This document shows, in pieces, positions 35,573 through 48,393 of a stretch of DNA of 64,000 bases. The DNA is taken from NCBI GenBank assembly GCA_021613535.1, contig CP075495.1, positions 11,222,001 to 11,286,000 on the forward strand, written 5' to 3'. A program made the translations under genes and the position numbers. This DNA is from Adineta vaga. Lineage: Eukaryota; Rotifera. Numbering within the stretch: the stretch's first letter is position 1; every line of letters starts with the position of its first letter. Below the pieces are notes generated by a model. It did no database searches. It was given only the letters and a program-made list of their open reading frames with translations, and had not been told where the DNA came from.

Positions 35573-36130
35573 TTAACGTTCATATTCATCCAAATTTTCG
35601 TATTTAAGAATATTTGCTGGTCGTGTAGGTGGTTTTGATAAGATTTCTCCTTCTTCACGTATATGAAATTCCCAATTACGAATCGGTTGATGAACATTTT
35701 CGAATGGATAATTGATTTCAAGAGTTTTACCATTTTGTTTTTTCACATAAATTTTTGTAATGATTTTTACCCATCGACAATAAGATTCAGGTAGATCAGG
35801 TTGAAAGATTTTTCTTGGGAAAAATTTTTCATCTTTTGCTGGAATTGTCACGTGAACAACTTCATTAAATGTATCTTCTTCTGGTCGACCATTGTAATAT
35901 ATATCACATTCAATTGGTTGACCAGTACGATTAACAACAAAACATGAGTACACATGAGGGGGTGCACGGGGCATTTTAAATGGTGGTGGTGGTTTGTCAT
36001 CATCATCACTATCGTCGTCAACGACAGGTTTTGATTTATTTTTATTCTGATTATTAAGACTTATCACACCATTTGTATTTGTCGTTGTAAGACCAGTTTG
36101 GGCCAATAGATCGTCAACAGTAGTTGTCAT
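35573..36130 (-). CDS. unknown protein with acidic linker, 185 aa
   Basis: Single exon, 185 aa. Residues 1-38 are Thr/Asn-rich; an Asp run (DDDSDDDDK) and a Pro run (PPPPFKMPRAPP) follow. From about residue 60 a compact beta-rich domain starts (HVYSCFVVNRTGQPIECDIYY, VVHVTIPAKDEKFFPRKIF, CRWVKIITKIYVKKQNGKTL), ending NWEFHIREEGE. The pattern of beta strands with a conserved-looking NRTGQPIECDIYY start suggests an Ig-like or jelly-roll sandwich. No signal peptide. I do not know the family. Lacks introns. Confidence 0.65.
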   Translation of the reverse strand: MTTTVDDLLAQTGLTTTNTNGVISLNNQNKNKSKPVVDDDSDDDDKPPPPFKMPRAPPHVYSCFVVNRTGQPIECDIYYNGRPEEDTFNEVVHVTIPAKDEKFFPRKIFQPDLPESYCRWVKIITKIYVKKQNGKTLEINYPFENVHQPIRNWEFHIREEGEILSKPPTRPANILKYENLDEYER

Positions 36131-37279
36131 TGTTTTTAATAAATCTAAAACAAGTATACCCTACAATAAGGAACGATGAAACAAAATGTTTTGCTTGTAA
36201 GATATAGATAAAAAAACGAGCAAACGAATGAATAAATGAAATAGAGGATATTGTAGATATTCGATAGCGGATAAATACAATGTGCATTCATGCGTTTAGA
36301 TCAGTAAGAAAAAAAATATTTTTTTTTACTAATCCAATCATAAGAAAATATCTTTTTATTTAATACAAGTAAATAGTTAAACTATAGATGCATATTCTCG
36401 AATAATCTGTTATCCAAAATATTAAAAACTATTGAAAAGCGTATGACAAATAATATCGTTGTACTTCTTAAAAAAAGGACCATTTCAGTTGACTTTTATA
36501 GTATGCATATCTTCTATACGAAGGCCAGTTATAATTCTGTGTACGTAAAATGATTGATGATTAACGGTGGGAAATGAATAGGCGAGTCAATAATAACAGT
36601 TTTTTGTGACAGCACGAATGGCGTATGATTATAAATGTATACAGAGAAAAAGAAAGAAGACACCAGCATAAACATAGCTATTTGATTATTCTTTTTGATT
36701 TTTCGTCATTAAAATACAATAGCAAATGTTATCAAATGAGACATTTGTTGAAACGAAGTTTAAAGTAATGAATAATTGATGTAATTGCAAAAAAATGTTC
36801 ATGAGAGAAAAGATATTTAGGACATGAACGTTGAATATGTGTCATCATAATTTTTCATTAAAATAGAATCTTTTATTACATCTATTTAAAATAAATCGAA
36901 TCATATATAATAAGACAAGATGAACACAATCTCATCGTTACTTTATTACTAAGGATTTATCTATGGATAGAATCATCTATTTCGTGATATCGTGATTTTA
37001 ATTATTGTCATCTGTGTTACTACTCGGAACGGAAATCTTATACATATCGACGGATTATATTAGCGCCATCTAGAGAATATTTATTTGTGGTGAACTAACG
37101 TCACTAATCATAGGTGAACCGGGTAATATCATCATTGGGACGAGTCTTTATATTAAACTCAAATTGTCTTTTTTCTTTTCTGAAACATCATAAATAAATT
37201 AAAACAAACATATTTTCCCTCCCATACAAGGAATTCTATTAATTGATTTTTAAAAGGCACATATTCATTTTCTTTAATC
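36131..37279. other. divergent intergenic region, 1.15 kb
   Basis: Lies between the minus-strand unknown gene and the plus-strand RdRP gene, so it probably carries both promoters. Very AT-rich. No exon supported. Confidence 0.35.
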
Positions 37280-40200
37280 ATGTCTGTATATACAAATGAT
37301 GTAAGTATCGAAAGAATGTTTGGTTTTTGTAATAATCTTTCTCATTGTAGTATGAGGATGATAATCTATTCGATCGTTCTCCATCCGATGGAGATGACGA
37401 AAGTGAATTAGTTGAATTACAAGCAGACGGTTTTGCTGATTATGTTAATCGTTTGGATACTGAACAAAATGAACGATTAGAAAAAGAAGAACACGAAATT
37501 GTTGAATTATGGAATGCACGAAATACTGTTTTATCTAGAATGGGATCTGTCATACCAGTGATTACTTCACCCATTGAAGAAAATGTATCTATTTCGGAGC
37601 TTGAATCTCCTTACGATGACAATGAATCAATCGTATCACATCAAACAGATTATCCAAAAGTAAACATTCTCTTAGTTAAATAAAACCATTTTTAAATGCA
37701 AAGCTTTTCACTTTGTAGCTTGTACCAAAAGAAGAATTCAAAAGTCCTCGTTTTATTTTTTCCACACGTTTACACAGTCGATCATCATCATCTACAATAA
37801 TACCATCATCATCTTCATTTGTTAATCGAAATATTACTAATCAGAATGGGCGCACATCTTCCATGATATCACACACTCAAGATGATGATCGAAGTTCTGG
37901 TATAAGTAGTTTAATACCAAGTCCAGTACATAGTCCGGTGGTAAGTATACCTTAAAAATCTCTTTTGAAATCAATACAGATCATTTCTATCTTTTTCAGA
38001 TGTGGCGTGCAGAAAAAATTCTTGGTCGAGGTTTATGTTCCTCATCTATTGATTACACACGTATGAATATAGAAGAAATACGTTCAGTTAAACCACACAA
38101 TCGAAATGATACTTGTTCAGAAAGTGATGTTTTTAAAGATGTAAATAAATCAAGTAAACAAGGATTTTTTGCTGCGATGCGTGAACGTATGGAAGCTGCA
38201 TCAGCAGCAGCAGCAGCAGCAGCAGCAGCATCGGTAACAGGAAATGAAACACCATTAAGTTTTGAAGATCAATCTATTAATGTACCATTATTGATTAACA
38301 CAAGAAAGAGTCATTTCGATCATGATGAAGTAAAATAATTTCGTTTCACATACACATTGATTGTTAAGATTAACAAAACCAAAATATTCTTTTCGTAGGA
38401 ATTTGAATATTATCAAACATATATTTTACCAAAAATGATTCAAAAAGAAAAAGAAAGACAAAAACAAGAAACAACCGTTGATTTCTCATTTAAAATTGGT
38501 CTAGATGAACCAAGTACAAATGCAGATGGTATTGTTGTTGAAGATGAACCTCATTTATCAATTATTGTTGATAATAATAATAATGGTTTAAAACGTGTTT
38601 GTACGATATTTGATCAATATCAACTTGTTTGTAAGTTGAATATTTGTACGTTCAATAGAAATAAATCTAGATTTATCTTAGATGATCGAGAAAATATTCT
38701 TCATGATCAATGGTTATATGGTCTGATTTCATATACATTTCTTTTGAAACAATCAGTTAAAATGGTTAATTCATCTGTAATGAAATTACTACAACAACAA
38801 TTGAAACACAGTGATACATTTTGGTTGTCAAATGGATTGAAAAAGCGGCCAATTTTCAATGATTCTTTTTTTAATATTGGTAAGAATATACAAAGATCAT
38901 AATAATTTTTATTTATTTACTTTATTCAGAAGAACCAGTCGTAGTACCATCAGATGGTGTTCCATCTTCATTAACTGGAAATAATCCCACAACTGACCAT
39001 GCACCCGAAAATGACATACCATCAATTCCAGAGACACGTCTAAATAAATTTCGTCAATTAGCTCGTTGTTTTTTTTATATCAATTGTCAAATGGAATGGT
39101 CATCAGGTGCATTAGTAGCAATGAATTTATATTCACCATATGAAAAATTATCGAAACTACCTTATCAAAAATGGCATTTAAGATTTTGTGAAGATTTTGT
39201 AGATTTTATCTATCAAACAAAAGAGAAATCGAATTCAAATTATGAATATGTTAAACGATTACAAGCCAATTTTATTGATAAAAGTGTTATCATCACAACA
39301 AATAGTGAAGGATTTGTGCTCTATATTCAGATGAAAGGCAATGTGACGGAAATGCTAAGTAAGCTTTTTAATAAACAAATTATCTAAAATCCGAATTCAT
39401 GTCGATTTCGTTGAGATAAAAAAATATTAGACGATGATCATTTCATAGGAAAAATTACATAAGATATCTTCTCTAATTAGATCTTGAACCATGGTGGATA
39501 ACACAAAAACGTCGTAAAGAAAATAAACCTGTTATGGGTACAAGTCAAGCTCTTCAACGTCAATCGAATTTAGGGGCACCACAACCAATTTGTTCAACAA
39601 TTCGTATATCTATTAAAATATCTCGAATTAAAAATAGTTCACAAAAGAGAAATAATCCTCGATATGATGATCAGACACTTGAAAAATATGAACATCGTAT
39701 GGATCGTATTGTTATTGATAATATTCGTATGGCATTTCGTGAATTTTTGTCATTTTTTTATCGTCATCGTGTACAAATTTGTTTTGCTGGCTCAATTACT
39801 GAAGTACTTCAATCGCGTTCATTACGTATTGAACGGCCCATATTTAATTCTTTTATCAAGAATTATTCATGGCAGATGTTACTATCAATTGGATATCGTT
39901 TTCAACAACGAGCAACACAAAAATTTATTAATTATTTAAAAACAGTCGAAATTGATAATGATTTCTATCAAGTGAATACACATCGATTTCTAAACAAATG
40001 ACGAATTCTCATAATTTATTTTTACATGTAGATTGCAATTTATATTTGGCGTCGAGCAAAAGAATACCATTTTCTTGATATTGATGAAGAGTTATTGAAA
40101 TTCACCAATCGTTTACTTGAAATTGGGCAAGAGAAAAAAGCAGCACCAACACATGTGGCTTCATTAACAAATCCACCTAGAAATAAAGCTTATGCACCAT

Positions 40201-43200
40201 CAGTTACAATAACACCAACAACTGTATGTGTCAAACCATTTAAATTAGTTAAAACAAATCGCACTATACGTGAAGCAAAATTTGGTGGTACTTTTAATTT
40301 TTGTTTAGGTTCGTAATTCATATCAATAAGACATTTTTTTCGCTTACAATTTTATTTTCAATACTTTAGTTGAAATACGAGAAGAAACTGGTGAAGCCTT
40401 ACATGCCACTCATTTTGGTATTCTTCGTCCAAAATTTGAAAACTATCTCGAATATGGTTTTAAATTAACCAACGATCGTATATATCGACATTTACATCAT
40501 TCACAATCACAATTGAAAGAAAAACAATATTGGTTCTATTGGCATGATGAAAAGAATAAAACAAATTTATCATTTGAAGAAGCATATGCTTGGATGGGTG
40601 ATTTTCGTAATGAATTTGTTGTTGCTAAACATTCAGCACGTATTGCACAATGTTTTACAAGTTCAGATGCGACAATACGTGTATGTAGATTTTGTTTTAC
40701 ACATAAAGAGATTGTGATTTTCTTTTATTATGATACAATAGGTTCCAATTGAAAAAACAGAAATTATTGATGATATTGAACGAAATGGTTACATATTTAC
40801 TGATGGTGTTGGAACATTTTCATCACGATTACGAGATGAAATTTGTTATATTATGGGTTTTCGACGTAAATTTAGTGTCATGCAAATTCGATATGGTGGT
40901 TGTAAAGGAACTGTATCAGTTAATCCTGATTTAGATTATACTGAAAAACAATTGATTTTACGTAAATCTATGCATAAATTCATTTCAAAACATGATGTTT
41001 TGGAATTATGTAAAATATCTGCACCACGTATGTATTTCTTCAGTTCATACAAGCATTAGAAATATTTGCATATTAGATCGAAAATGAGACCGTATTGATT
41101 AGTTCAACTGATATGAATAAGAAAATGAAACTTGATTTTTATTTATATTCATTAATTATATTATATATTCTATTTTTAGGCTCTTTACATCTCAATCGTC
41201 AAGCAATAGCATTACTTGAATCTCGTCTATTGCCACATTCTACATTTCTTCTTTTTCAAAATCAACATTTATTATGGCTTGTCGAATCATTACTTTATTT
41301 ACCATCGACGTATGAATTACTCAACGAACGTCTTTCACAACATTTACCATTGAGAGATTTGATAACGACAGCTCATGTTGATCTTATTCATGAACCATTT
41401 TTTCGTCAATTAATTACAACTGTTTGTAAATTAGAAATCAAACGGATTCAAGTAAATTTATTGATCTAAAAATATGTTCTGCTTGTTTAACAATACTCAT
41501 CTTTCTGTAGGATAAAACACGTATACAAATTTCGAAAAATTCAGGTCGTAATATGTTTGGTATTGTTGATGAAACAGGTATCCTTCGATATGGTCAAGTT
41601 TTCGTTCAATATACCGAATTAGAAACGGAACAATTAGAAGATACGAAACGACGATATGGTGGTCGTGGTGGTAATCGTGAAGAAATAAAACGAGTCGTTG
41701 TTGGTAAAATAGTTGTAACAAAAAATCCATGTCATCATCCTGGTGATTTACGAACGTTCGAAGCAGTTGATATACCAAAATTACGACATTTAGTCGACTG
41801 TATAGTTTTTCCACAGCAAGGTCATCGACCACATCCAAATGAAATATCAGGATCTGATTTAGATGGTAAATAGTTCTTTTTTTTCGTTTTGATTCGAATC
41901 GAAACATATGATATCTATATATATATATTTTAGGTGATGAATATGCTGTTTATTGGCATCCTGATTTAATACCAACAACAGAAAATTTTGCACCGTACGA
42001 ATATGATTCTCAAGAAAAGCCAAAGAAACTTGATCGACCAGTAACACGTGATGATATTCGTCATATTGTTCTTGATATATCTGAACAAGATGCTCTTGGT
42101 CGTTTATCAAATCTTCATTTAGCTTTCACAGATATGTTTAGTATTCGACATAAAGATGCAATCGCAATTGCCGCAGCGATTGCTGAAGAAGTTGATGCTG
42201 GTAAAACTGGTAAACATCCCTTAACAGAAGAACAAATAACTGAATATGCTCGTAAATTGAATAATGCTCGTGCAGATTTTTTCAATCGACCACAACAATT
42301 TGATCTTTATGCATCATCAAATGCTATTGGTAAGTTAAATCTATTTTTAATATCATTTAATTGTACTCGTTCTTCTTTTAGGTATTCTATTTCGTGCAAT
42401 ACGTCGTTCAGAACCTGGTTGGCTTAAAATCAATCGTTGTCTACATACAAAAACAACAATTGGACTTATTCAATCATCTCATATTAGTGCACATGTTGAA
42501 ATAGATCCATTTCTTATTCATCCATTAGCACATTTATATCGTGATGATGCTGAACATCTATTTAAACTTTATCGTGATCAAATCAGTGATATTATGTATG
42601 TATATCATTTTCATTCGGAAATTGATTTAATCTGTCGATTTGATTCGCAACAACAAAACATGTCCAAACAATATGATATTGCTGATTCTGCTCAACTTGA
42701 ATTAGGTCAATTAATAAATCGCATTCAAGGTTTATTTAATGATAGTCAACTAAATACGTATCATTCATTTAAATGCTTATGTGAAGAATGTGATACTCAT
42801 CGAATGGCACGAGCATCGGCCTGTTATATTATAACCTATGAACAACCCTATACAAAAAAGATTCTCTCATTTCCCTGGTTATTTTCTTCCTGGTTAGTTA
42901 AATTACGACGAATAAATTTAGAAAAACAAAATCTTGTAAAACCACCATCAAATTATACACTTGTTGGTCAAGCATTTCTTCATTCATTAGGCTTATTAAT
43001 TGAACATCAATCACTTCGTTTTCTTGTAAATTTTAATTTTGATTCGAACAAAAATACATGTTTACTTCAATTACATTATGATGTACGAACAAAAATTTCA
43101 ATTAATATTCGTGTACATTTAATGGAATGGGCTATATTAGAAATAGTAACAGGATGGTTAGATCGACAAGATATATTTTCAATTAAAAAATATGCATCAA

Positions 43201-43673
43201 AAACAGCGACAAGACCAACTATACTTATTCGTACATGGAAACATATTCTTGCACAATTTTTATTTACGAAATATCAACCAAAAAAGTGTTCAGGTCTTTT
43301 ACTAGTACAAAATAGATTTTTATTAAAACAACAAGTAACAGTTACACATGAGAGTGGCACTACAGGTTAGATTTTCTTATTCGTTTTTTCTCTAATTAAA
43401 TCTGAATACAAATTTTCAGTTTCACTAACATTGCCACAATTTGCATCCGCACCGTCTCTATCAGAAATTCCATCGATATCAGACTGGTGGTCGGATGAAA
43501 TGGCTTGTAAATTTTATAAACGATTGTTAAATTTAACTGCACAATGTTCACGCACACATGCATTGAGCGCATCTTCAGAACGCATGGACATGGCTCATCT
43601 CAATGAATATTTAACGCTTGGTTTACTTTCGATTGCTGCTGAAAATGAATTTGGCAATGTTACATGGCAGTGA
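37280..43673 (+). CDS. eukaryotic RNA-dependent RNA polymerase (RdRP)
   Basis: Fifteen exons: 37280-37300, 37351-37659, 37719-37940, 38000-38329, 38399-38879, 38930-39358, 39481-39971, 40032-40308, 40370-40680, 40742-41027, 41180-41451, 41511-41865, 41934-42329, 42382-43365, 43420-43673; 5418 nt, 1805 aa. Residues 1 to about 320 are acidic and disordered, with an Ala10 run. The cellular-RdRP core shows GYIFTDGVGTFSSRL, MQIRYGGCKGTVSVNPDL, TRIQISKNSGRNMFGIVDETG, VTKNPCHHPGDLRTFEAVD, and the catalytic SGSDLDGDEYAVYWHPDL, where the metal-binding Asp triad is intact and is cut by intron 12. About 550 residues follow, helical and unrecognised. Such enzymes copy RNA in RNA silencing. Bdelloids are known to keep and expand this family, which most animals lost. 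Confidence 0.95.
38204..38232 (+). repeat. (GCA)n microsatellite coding poly-Ala in RdRP
   Basis: About ten GCA triplets in a row, with one TCA before and TCG after, encode a run of Ala in the disordered N-terminal part of the RdRP. Confidence 0.9.
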
Positions 43674-44489
43674 ACTTCTTTTTTTTACATACGAATTTAT
43701 CGTCAGATTTATTTCTATTCGGTTTGATTGATACGGTGCAAGATTCTTTTTTTTTGTTTGTGTATGTGTATTGTATCTCTTCCTTGTTTACGTGATATGT
43801 TTGCTTTGCTAATTAAAAGTGTTATTTTTGATCAGATTGTTAATAAAGTTTTGAAACAGACGATGCTCTATGAATAAAAAAATATTTTGATTTTTGTTCA
43901 CATCTTTGTATTAGATTTGAATTAATTGGGTGAATTTGATAATTCATTTTCTTTTCCTTCCGTAGAAAATGAGAAAATACTAATTGGATTGAACAAGCAA
44001 AAACAAATGTCGACTGACAAAATGGATGAATCACTAACTGATGAAGTTGGGATTTGGTGTTTGATGATGCCGAAAGGAAAAGTATCGAAAATTACGATTG
44101 TCGGATAGATAATACAAGGTAAGGAATATATTGAAAGGCAAATATCGAACACATCAAAGGCCTCGGTAGACAGGCAGGCTTCATGGTCTGCTTGGGGTCC
44201 TGCTATGAAACTGATATAGTTATATGAATTAGACAAGAAATGACCGAAGTTTATCGTACAACGCCATCTATTATAAAAATTTGTTTAGAAAGTTTTCATT
44301 GGATTAAACTAATATCCTAATGTACATTTACTAGCTAAAAAAATCACTACAACAAGATGCAAGTGCAAGATCTATCTATTCCATCTCAGTAAAGTCATCC
44401 AGATAGAACAGAATCCTGTTTGATTGTTTATCGATGGACCATCGAATGTATTCTGATCTGAAGAAACAATCGATTTCATTTCCTTTTAG
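43674..44489. other. intergenic, 816 nt
   Basis: 3' flank of the RdRP gene and 5' flank of the MAIP1-like gene. Overlapping chance frames occur on both strands at about 43920-44240, but neither shows a family match or splice logic. The end is CATTTCCTTTTAG, an acceptor that directly abuts the next ATG. Confidence 0.4.
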
Positions 44490-45341
44490 ATGGCTTCTAT
44501 TATCACTCGTTCTTCACGAATACTTTTAACACCGTTGATAAACTATTCAACTAAAGCTTTACCAATTAAGTCTATTCGTTATACTTCTCGGAATCATCAA
44601 CCAATGATGTTAATGGATCTTCCTCGTGTCGTTTATCCAAATTTATTTTTTACAATAAAAAACTTCTTTTCTCGCATGCTCATTAATGGATATTTTGATC
44701 AAACATTTGCTATAAAATCATTTTCAGAAGGTGCTCGACAAGCCTTAACTGTTGTGTCACAGTTGATTGGTAATGGTCAATTCGAGGATCTCGAGGGTTT
44801 TGCCACACGTGAGGTAGAGGGAAAAAAAACACTTCTTTATATCTAAATAATAAACAAATCTTCTAATGAATACAACAAACTAGGTTATCAATGAAGTTAA
44901 ACAGAATTATCAAAAATTATCATCGGAACAAAAGCTAAAGATTGGTGTAGATGAATCTGAAATTGTTTTTACTTACCCATATCTAATTGGAATTATAATG
45001 GACGATAAAACAAGTAATGAAAATAAAACGATCGATAAATATTCTTTTAATTTTTGTTTTTGGAAATCTTTTATTTAGATTCACGTTTAGTGGAAATAAC
45101 TATGATTTTTCATATACTCAAAGATCGAGATTCATATCGAGATGAAATGATGAATGCGCCAGGTGGTGCTGCTGCCAATTGGGCATCGGCAGTGAAGAAA
45201 ATGCGCGATAATATTATTGTTTGTAATTATAAATTTCTACGTGATATGAGTAAAAATTCTAATGATGATAGTTGGATTATAAGTGGAGTTAATCATTGGT
45301 TACCAAGTGAATACGAAGATCAACAAAAATCATCTCCATAA
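44490..45341 (+). CDS. MAIP1-like mitochondrial matrix protein
   Basis: Exons 44490-44813, 44884-45013 and 45079-45341 sum to 717 nt, 238 aa. The N-terminus (MASIITRSSRILLTPLINYSTK) is Arg/Ser/Thr-rich without acids, a mitochondrial presequence. The core fits MAIP1 (m-AAA protease interacting protein 1) of the Tim44/MRPL45-like fold: FDQTFAIKSFSEGARQALTV, VVSQLIGNGQFEDLEGF, ESEIVFTYPYL, LVEITMIFHIL, NYKFLRDMSKNSNDDSWIIS. Known human MAIP1 helps EMRE mature and limits its cleavage by m-AAA proteases, so it affects mitochondrial calcium uptake. Assignment is from recall of the motif pattern; MRPL45 is the main alternative. Confidence 0.75.
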
Positions 45342-45618
45342 CAATGATTATTGTTATTTATTTTGTTTTTCTTGTATTATAAAAGTTATCTTCGTATTGA
45401 TATAGTATGATTAGAAATTTTATTTTGTTCAGTAAGATATTAACAAAACTGAAATAAAGAAAGAGAACTTATGAAAACAATTATTGACATTCTCTGCTTT
45501 CAGATTGTTTATATAATTGAACTAAATTTTATAGTTTATCAATGATTTTATTTCAATAGATTTACAAGACTTATTGTCTTTAAATTAAATTTATGGTAAT
45601 CATCTCAGATACTATGTA
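45342..45618. other. intergenic, 277 nt
   Basis: AT-rich spacer between two plus-strand genes, nothing supported. Confidence 0.3.
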
Positions 45619-47379
45619 ATGTTATTCAATGATTTACCTTCCGAATTAATACTTGAAATATTTTCTTATCTTCATCCAACTGATCTTTGTTTATCATTTT
45701 TACCTTTATTCAATGATCGTCTATCAAATTTAATATCTCATGTTGATTTATCTGTTGATTTAACTTATATATCAGTTTCTCGGTTTTTACTTCTTTTAAC
45801 ATATTGTCCACCAGAACAAATCGTTTTTCTTCGTCTAACAAATCAATATTCTCATGGTTTATTAGTATTTGAATTGTTTGCATCCGAACATTTTCATCCC
45901 GAACGATTTCTTCGACTTCGTTCATTACATTTAGATGATATTATTGGAAATGAAATCAGTTGCTTACCACCATGTCTTGAAAAATTATTTGTTAAATTTC
46001 ACAAAAAAGCAGAATATGCTGCAAAATTCTATCAACTTGCACTACAATCAACAACATTACGACAATGTTATCTCATTGGTGGTTATGCTTTTGATAGTAA
46101 AACATGTTTTCCTATATCATCGATAACTATTGAACGACTTCATATGGCTATTAAAAGTTTTCCACATGATTTATTAGTCTTACTTCAAGCTTTGCCACGT
46201 TTAATGAAACTTAAAAGTAAGAATAATGAAATTATCTATGAAATAGTCATGTTCATTTTTAGCTCGTATCTATACTCAATCTACGGGAAGTCAGATTTCG
46301 TCTGTCATATCATCCTCATTGATACATCTGAATATGGACTTACAAGGTACAGGTATTAATTTGCGTATGCTCGATTCTCAATTACTTTCTCAATTACCTC
46401 ACTTACAATCATTAATTTATCAATCTTATGGAAAATCTATGGAAGATATGAATGATTTATTAAAATTATCTACAAGACTTAAACGTATTCAATTCATTCA
46501 GAAAGGTTTATCAATGAATACTGATATCAAAGAATATGATTTTAATGATGATCTTGTTCTTGCTGTTCAAGAAATAACTAATCATCGAAATTCACGTCGA
46601 ACATTAACATTACATACTATTCCATATCCTGATAAAGTACTTTATTTACCATTTGTCCATTGGAATACAATTCATCCATCGATTGATAATGGTAGATATA
46701 TGTGTGGTTACATGAAAATGAACATCTTTATTTGAAAAAAAAACGTATTCATTATTTTAATCATGTCTTTAATTGTTTAGGAATATATGATCGTGTTGAA
46801 CGTGTTCGAATTAATCTCTCCGAATCATCTACTGCTTGTAATTTTCCTATGTGTCGTCACGTTAAACATTTAACATTAATGTCTACTAGTGAAAGTCAGA
46901 ATGGTGTAATATCAACAGACGTCATTTCATCTTTGATTTCGCCATCATCAATTCATCATTTAATAATCAATACTCCGACATTATTAATTGATTTAAATCA
47001 ATTATTTCCTTTGACATCTTTACATTCACTTGATATAATGTGGTCTCAACTTCGTCATTATTCTTTTTTATCAAATATTAAATTACTTTCATTGATAAGT
47101 GAATGTGTATCATGGAGAGAAATTCAATACTTAATTAATCATTTAATACCTCGATTAGAACATCTACAAATGAATGTTACAACCAGTGATGAATGTCGAG
47201 AAATTCTGAATTTCTTATTATCACCTTATTATGCAAATAAATTAATATCAATTAAAATTTGTATTTGTCAAACATTGTCAGATCAAATTAAACAAGATCT
47301 TGAACCAATATTTCTATCGTCTCAATGGATTCAAGTAAAATGGAAGATAGATAGTTGGTATTTATATATTTGGAAATAA
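45619..47379 (+). CDS. F-box protein with leucine-rich repeat-like C-terminus
   Basis: Exons 45619-46216, 46263-46691 and 46781-47379 sum to 1626 nt, 541 aa. The F-box is at residues 1-45 (FNDLPSELILEIFSYLHPTDLC). The rest consists of irregular Leu-rich units (FLRLRSLHLDDIIG, LRMLDSQLLSQLPHLQSLIY, SLHSLDIMWSQLRHYSFLSN, LIPRLEHLQMNV), as in the many F-box/LRR genes of bdelloids. It should bind Skp1 and recruit a substrate to an SCF ubiquitin ligase; the substrate is unknown. Intron 2 (46692-46780, 89 nt) contains an open frame that overlaps both exons in another frame and can be mistaken for a frameshift. Confidence 0.8.
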
Positions 47380-48393
47380 TATTCATAATCTTGTTTATGT
47401 GTTTTCTTTTTTGTTTGTTATTATTATTATTATACAATTGATATTTTCTGTAATAAAATCTGAAGAATTTACATACAATCGATATCGTTAGCTTTCAAGT
47501 TAAACAAAGTAGTATTAGTTTGGTGTATTTTATAATGATTATTTCGAATACTGATGTTTAGTGAAGAATAAATGGCAAGAATAAAGAAATTCTTCTACCA
47601 TATTCGTTCTCCCACTAAAACTATTTGCTGTTATACTTTTTTTTTGAGTTCAGAATTATGATGTTAATAATCTAATAATAGAGGAATATGTTTTTCTTGA
47701 TATTTTTACATGATTTGATAAAGTTCGATAAAATTTTATATGTGAAAATATTTTTAGACTACATTTTGTCATAGAAATATCAGAAAAGCACATGAAAAAT
47801 CTTGAAAGTTCTTCAAAAAACATCAGTATTTTTAATGAAACTAGTCTCTTTTTTTTTATTGCCTCAGACGTTCTAAAGTATGCTCATTTGATCTGATGGA
47901 TAAGGTTCTATGAAGTGTATCCATTTCAACAACGTCTGAGGCAATGAAAATGATAAAATTGAGGAATCTTTTGACCTTTTTCTATCATAAAAGGTGGTCT
48001 AAAAATGTTTTCACATATAAGATCTTATCGAGCTTCATTAAATCATATAGAAGTATTTAGAAAACACAGCTTTTTTATTGTTGGATTACTAACACTATTG
48101 ATTGTCTACTCGACAAATTACAATAGTAAAAAGTTTTCGTGTATCGCACTATTCTTATCATAAGAAAATCATGTTCGACCGGTGTTTATTGCGTATATAA
48201 TTCGGTGCATATCCTATTCAGAATTTCTGTGTTATTCCCTCAAGTAAAATGTAGATTCGCATTATCACTTACACCCACTCTTGCTTTTGGTGAAAGTGAT
48301 ATTCTCAAAAAACGCAACCACACAATAGGTTAATTACATTCTTTTTTTTATGATTATATTTATTAAGAAATATAATTATGATTTTCTTTTCTG
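47380..48393. other. intergenic, 1.0 kb, holding an inverted-repeat element
   Basis: No exon supported. Most of it is taken by the MITE-like inverted repeat at 47710-48046 (separate entry). Confidence 0.4.
47710..48046. repeat. MITE-like nested inverted repeat
   Basis: Outer arms 47710-47759 and 47997-48046 are inverted copies of 50 nt that match at about 43 positions; the best block is TATATGTGAAAA. An inner perfect 15-bp inverted repeat, ATTGCCTCAGACGTT at 47858-47872 and its complement at 47931-47945, encloses a 58-nt loop. There is no coding capacity, so this may be a miniature inverted-repeat element or a hairpin RNA source. Target-site duplications were not resolved. Confidence 0.6.

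Noticed and set aside
43922-44236. Frames on both strands in the gap after the RdRP gene
   Set aside because: No family match, no splice logic and mutual overlap; kept as noncoding.
46692-46780. Apparent frameshift in the F-box/LRR gene, where frames at 46319-46735 and 46702-47379 overlap
   Set aside because: A canonical 89-nt intron (GTAGATA...TTGTTTAG) joins the two exons in frame, so no mutation is needed.
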